Made by a program: the position numbers and the translations under genes | Assembly (NCBI GenBank): GCA_934167965.1 | Contig: CAKPMJ010000003.1 | Coordinates: forward strand, 1-64,000 | Length of the DNA: 64,000 bases | Direction: 5' to 3' | Origin: an uncultured Clostridia bacterium | GTDB lineage: Bacteria > Bacillota > Clostridia > TANB77 > CAG-508 | Shown: in pieces, positions 62,371 to 64,000 of the stretch | Layout of the letters: the number at the start of each line of letters is the position of its first letter | How positions within the stretch are numbered: the first letter of the stretch is position 1 | The notes under the pieces: model-generated | Database searches by the model: none | What the model saw: only the letters and a program-made list of their open reading frames with translations | Told to the model about the DNA's origin: nothing

Positions 62371-64000
62371 TTAAAAAATCCCTTTAACCTCTTCATTCTC
62401 ATCTAAATCAATATTCTCAGCAGCAGGAACTCTTGGCAGTCCTGGCATAGTCATAATCTTACCAGCAAGAACAACAATAAAACCTGCACCTGATTTTAGA
62501 ATTACATCTCTTACTGAAATATCAAACGGTTCTATACAATCCAAGTTTTTAGCATCATCTGAAAAAGAATACTGTGTTTTCGCTATACAAACAGGTAAGT
62601 TTTTATATCCTAAATCTTCAATTTTTTTGATGCTTTCTAATGCTTCAGTTGAATATTTTACATCTTGTGCCCCATATACTTTTTGAGCAATATCCTGAAT
62701 TTTAGATTTTATATTCTCTTCCAATTCATAGGCATATTTAAATTTAGTTTCATTTTCTGCTAAAGTTACGATTTTATTTGCAATATCTATTGCTCCTTCT
62801 CCGCCTTTAGCCCATCCTTCAACTACACTAAATTCATATCCTTTTGATTCTATCTTGTTTTTCAAATATTCTATTTCCTCTTCTGTATCTGTGTTATATT
62901 TGTTTAATGCAACTAAAACATTTAATCCATATATATTGCTTAAGTTATCAATATGTTTGTATAAATTGTGGATTCCTTTGTCTATTGCTTCTATATTTTG
63001 CTTTTGAATATCTTCTTTTGGAACTCCACCATGATATTTTATTGCTTTTATTGTTGCTACACAAACTATAACATCTGGATGAGTCTTTATCTCTCTACAT
63101 TTTATATCTAAGAACTTTTCTGCACCTAAATCCGCACCAAACCCAGCTTCTGTAATTGCATAATCTCCTAATTTCATAGCTAGTTTAGTTGCTCTTACTG
63201 AATTACATCCATGTGCAATATTGGCAAATGGTCCTCCATGTATTATACATGGTGAATGTTCTAGTGTTTGTACTAAGTTAGGATTTATGGCATCTTTCAA
63301 TAATACTGCCATTGCTCCTTCTGCTTTTAAATCTTCTGCAAATACTGGCTTGTCTTCTTCATTGTATCCAATTATGATATTTCCAAGTCTTGTTTTTAAA
63401 TCTTTTAAATCTTTTGATAAGCATAATATTGCCATTACTTCTGATGCAACACTTATATCAAATCCGTCTCGTCTTGGAACTATATTCTTTTCATTTGAAA
63501 GTCCTGTATCTATTACTCTTAATTGTCTATCATTTAAGTCTACACATCTTTTCCATGTTACATTTTTTATTTTTAATTCATTTCCAAAATAAATATGATT
63601 ATCTATCATTGCTGATAACAAATTATTTGCTGATGTAATTGCATGTATATCACCTGTAAAATGCAAATTTATATCTTCCATTGGTGCTACTTGGACTTTT
63701 CCTCCTCCAGTAGCTCCACCTTTTATACCAAATACTGGTCCAAGTGAAGGTTCTCTTAATGCCAAAATTGCATTTCTATTTATTCTATTTAAGCCATCTG
63801 CTATTGCTATAGAAATAGTTGTTTTTCCTTCTCCAAGTGGTGTTGGACTCATAGCAGTAACTAATACTAATTTTCCATCTTTATTTTTTTCTAGTCTCTT
63901 TATTGCACTTTCTGTAATTTTAGCTTTGTATTTTCCATATTGTTCTATTTCTTCGTCTTTCATTCCAATTTTTTCTGCAATTTCTGTTATTGGTTTTAAG
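62371..64000 (-). CDS. fhs: Formate--tetrahydrofolate ligase (5' end outside the window)
   Basis: About 543 residues are visible; the frame is open to the window edge, where codons read LKPITEIAEKIGMKDEEIE, close to the normal N-terminus. The P-loop TPLGEGKTT, LREPSLGPVFGIKGGATGGG, MIDNHIYFGNEL, HGGPFANIAHGCNS, TEAGFGADLGAEKF and terminal MPGLPRVPAAENIDLD are all typical. It makes 10-formyl-THF from formate and ATP in one-carbon metabolism and, in acetogens, the Wood-Ljungdahl pathway. Confidence 0.95.
   Translation of the reverse strand, partial: LKPITEIAEKIGMKDEEIEQYGKYKAKITESAIKRLEKNKDGKLVLVTAMSPTPLGEGKTTISIAIADGLNRINRNAILALREPSLGPVFGIKGGATGGGKVQVAPMEDINLHFTGDIHAITSANNLLSAMIDNHIYFGNELKIKNVTWKRCVDLNDRQLRVIDTGLSNEKNIVPRRDGFDISVASEVMAILCLSKDLKDLKTRLGNIIIGYNEEDKPVFAEDLKAEGAMAVLLKDAINPNLVQTLEHSPCIIHGGPFANIAHGCNSVRATKLAMKLGDYAITEAGFGADLGAEKFLDIKCREIKTHPDVIVCVATIKAIKYHGGVPKEDIQKQNIEAIDKGIHNLYKHIDNLSNIYGLNVLVALNKYNTDTEEEIEYLKNKIESKGYEFSVVEGWAKGGEGAIDIANKIVTLAENETKFKYAYELEENIKSKIQDIAQKVYGAQDVKYSTEALESIKKIEDLGYKNLPVCIAKTQYSFSDDAKNLDCIEPFDISVRDVILKSGAGFIVVLAGKIMTMPGLPRVPAAENIDLDENEEVKGIF

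Noticed and set aside
1..64000. CRISPR arrays, insertion sequences, prophage or rRNA
   Set aside because: No regularly spaced direct repeats, transposase motifs, phage structural genes or rRNA sequence were found by eye.

Overview
This is an AT-rich Gram-positive (Bacillota) chromosome segment, most likely from an uncultured gut-type Clostridia lineage. The evidence is the ctsR-mcsA-mcsB-clpC operon, an L20-type leader before infC-rpmI-rplT, strong sigma-A promoters (TTGACA-17-TATAAT), GGAGG ribosome binding sites, a MurE with the meso-DAP motif DNPR, sortase-type surface proteins and Cna-B repeats. Most genes lie on the minus strand. Plus-strand exceptions are a small helical protein and a coupling ATPase (18.5-21.5 kb), one exported protein (31.9 kb), tmcAL (34.9 kb) and a small membrane protein (61.9 kb).

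Layout. 0-9.6 kb is accessory: a peroxiredoxin 5' end that stops at its catalytic Cys codon, an NPKTG surface protein, a Maa-like acetyltransferase, a DUF2812-nitroreductase fusion, DUF1287 and SanA-like proteins, a Vat-like acetyltransferase, an MgtA-type ATPase, and a deletion scar holding the 3' ends of a MerR and a flavodoxin gene. 9.8-17 kb holds a SUMF1-fold protein, ogt, a DXS-like enzyme, a beta-helix membrane protein, a monofunctional transglycosylase and a ZIP transporter. 17-18.5 kb is the IF3-L35-L20 operon with an attenuator leader and a probable AUA start codon. 18.5-21.5 kb carries a solitary VirD4/TraG-like ATPase. 21.5-28.6 kb has a heavy-metal permease, then a cell-wall cluster (murE-mraY-ftsW-murG) ending in a PhoR-like kinase. 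28.7-31.7 kb is a glycosylation operon whose last two genes resemble the GpgS/GpgP pair; the phosphatase is frameshifted.

32-40 kb holds a hemolysin-III protein, a WG-repeat protein, tmcAL, rnhA and glucan phosphorylase. 40-44.6 kb is the CtsR operon with a textbook CtsR operator; its McsB has lost most catalytic arginines. 44.9-48 kb encodes a large thioester-like/Cna-B surface protein that stops exactly at LPVTGE. 48.3-54 kb has secG, rpmF, tRNA-Met, a prepilin-like/SUMF1 protein (candidate diversity-generating target), a DUF3006-like protein beside a DNA/RNA nuclease, and a secreted beta-repeat protein. 54-61.4 kb is rpoBC with a structured leader and a promoter inside a 49-bp inverted repeat. 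The window ends in fhs.

No single complete novel system is visible. The strongest oddities are the degenerate McsB, the AUA start of infC, the solitary coupling ATPase, the candidate DGR target, the GpgS/GpgP-like pair, and the peroxiredoxin stop at its Cys codon. No CRISPR array, insertion sequence or rRNA was seen. All assignments come from reading motifs by eye.
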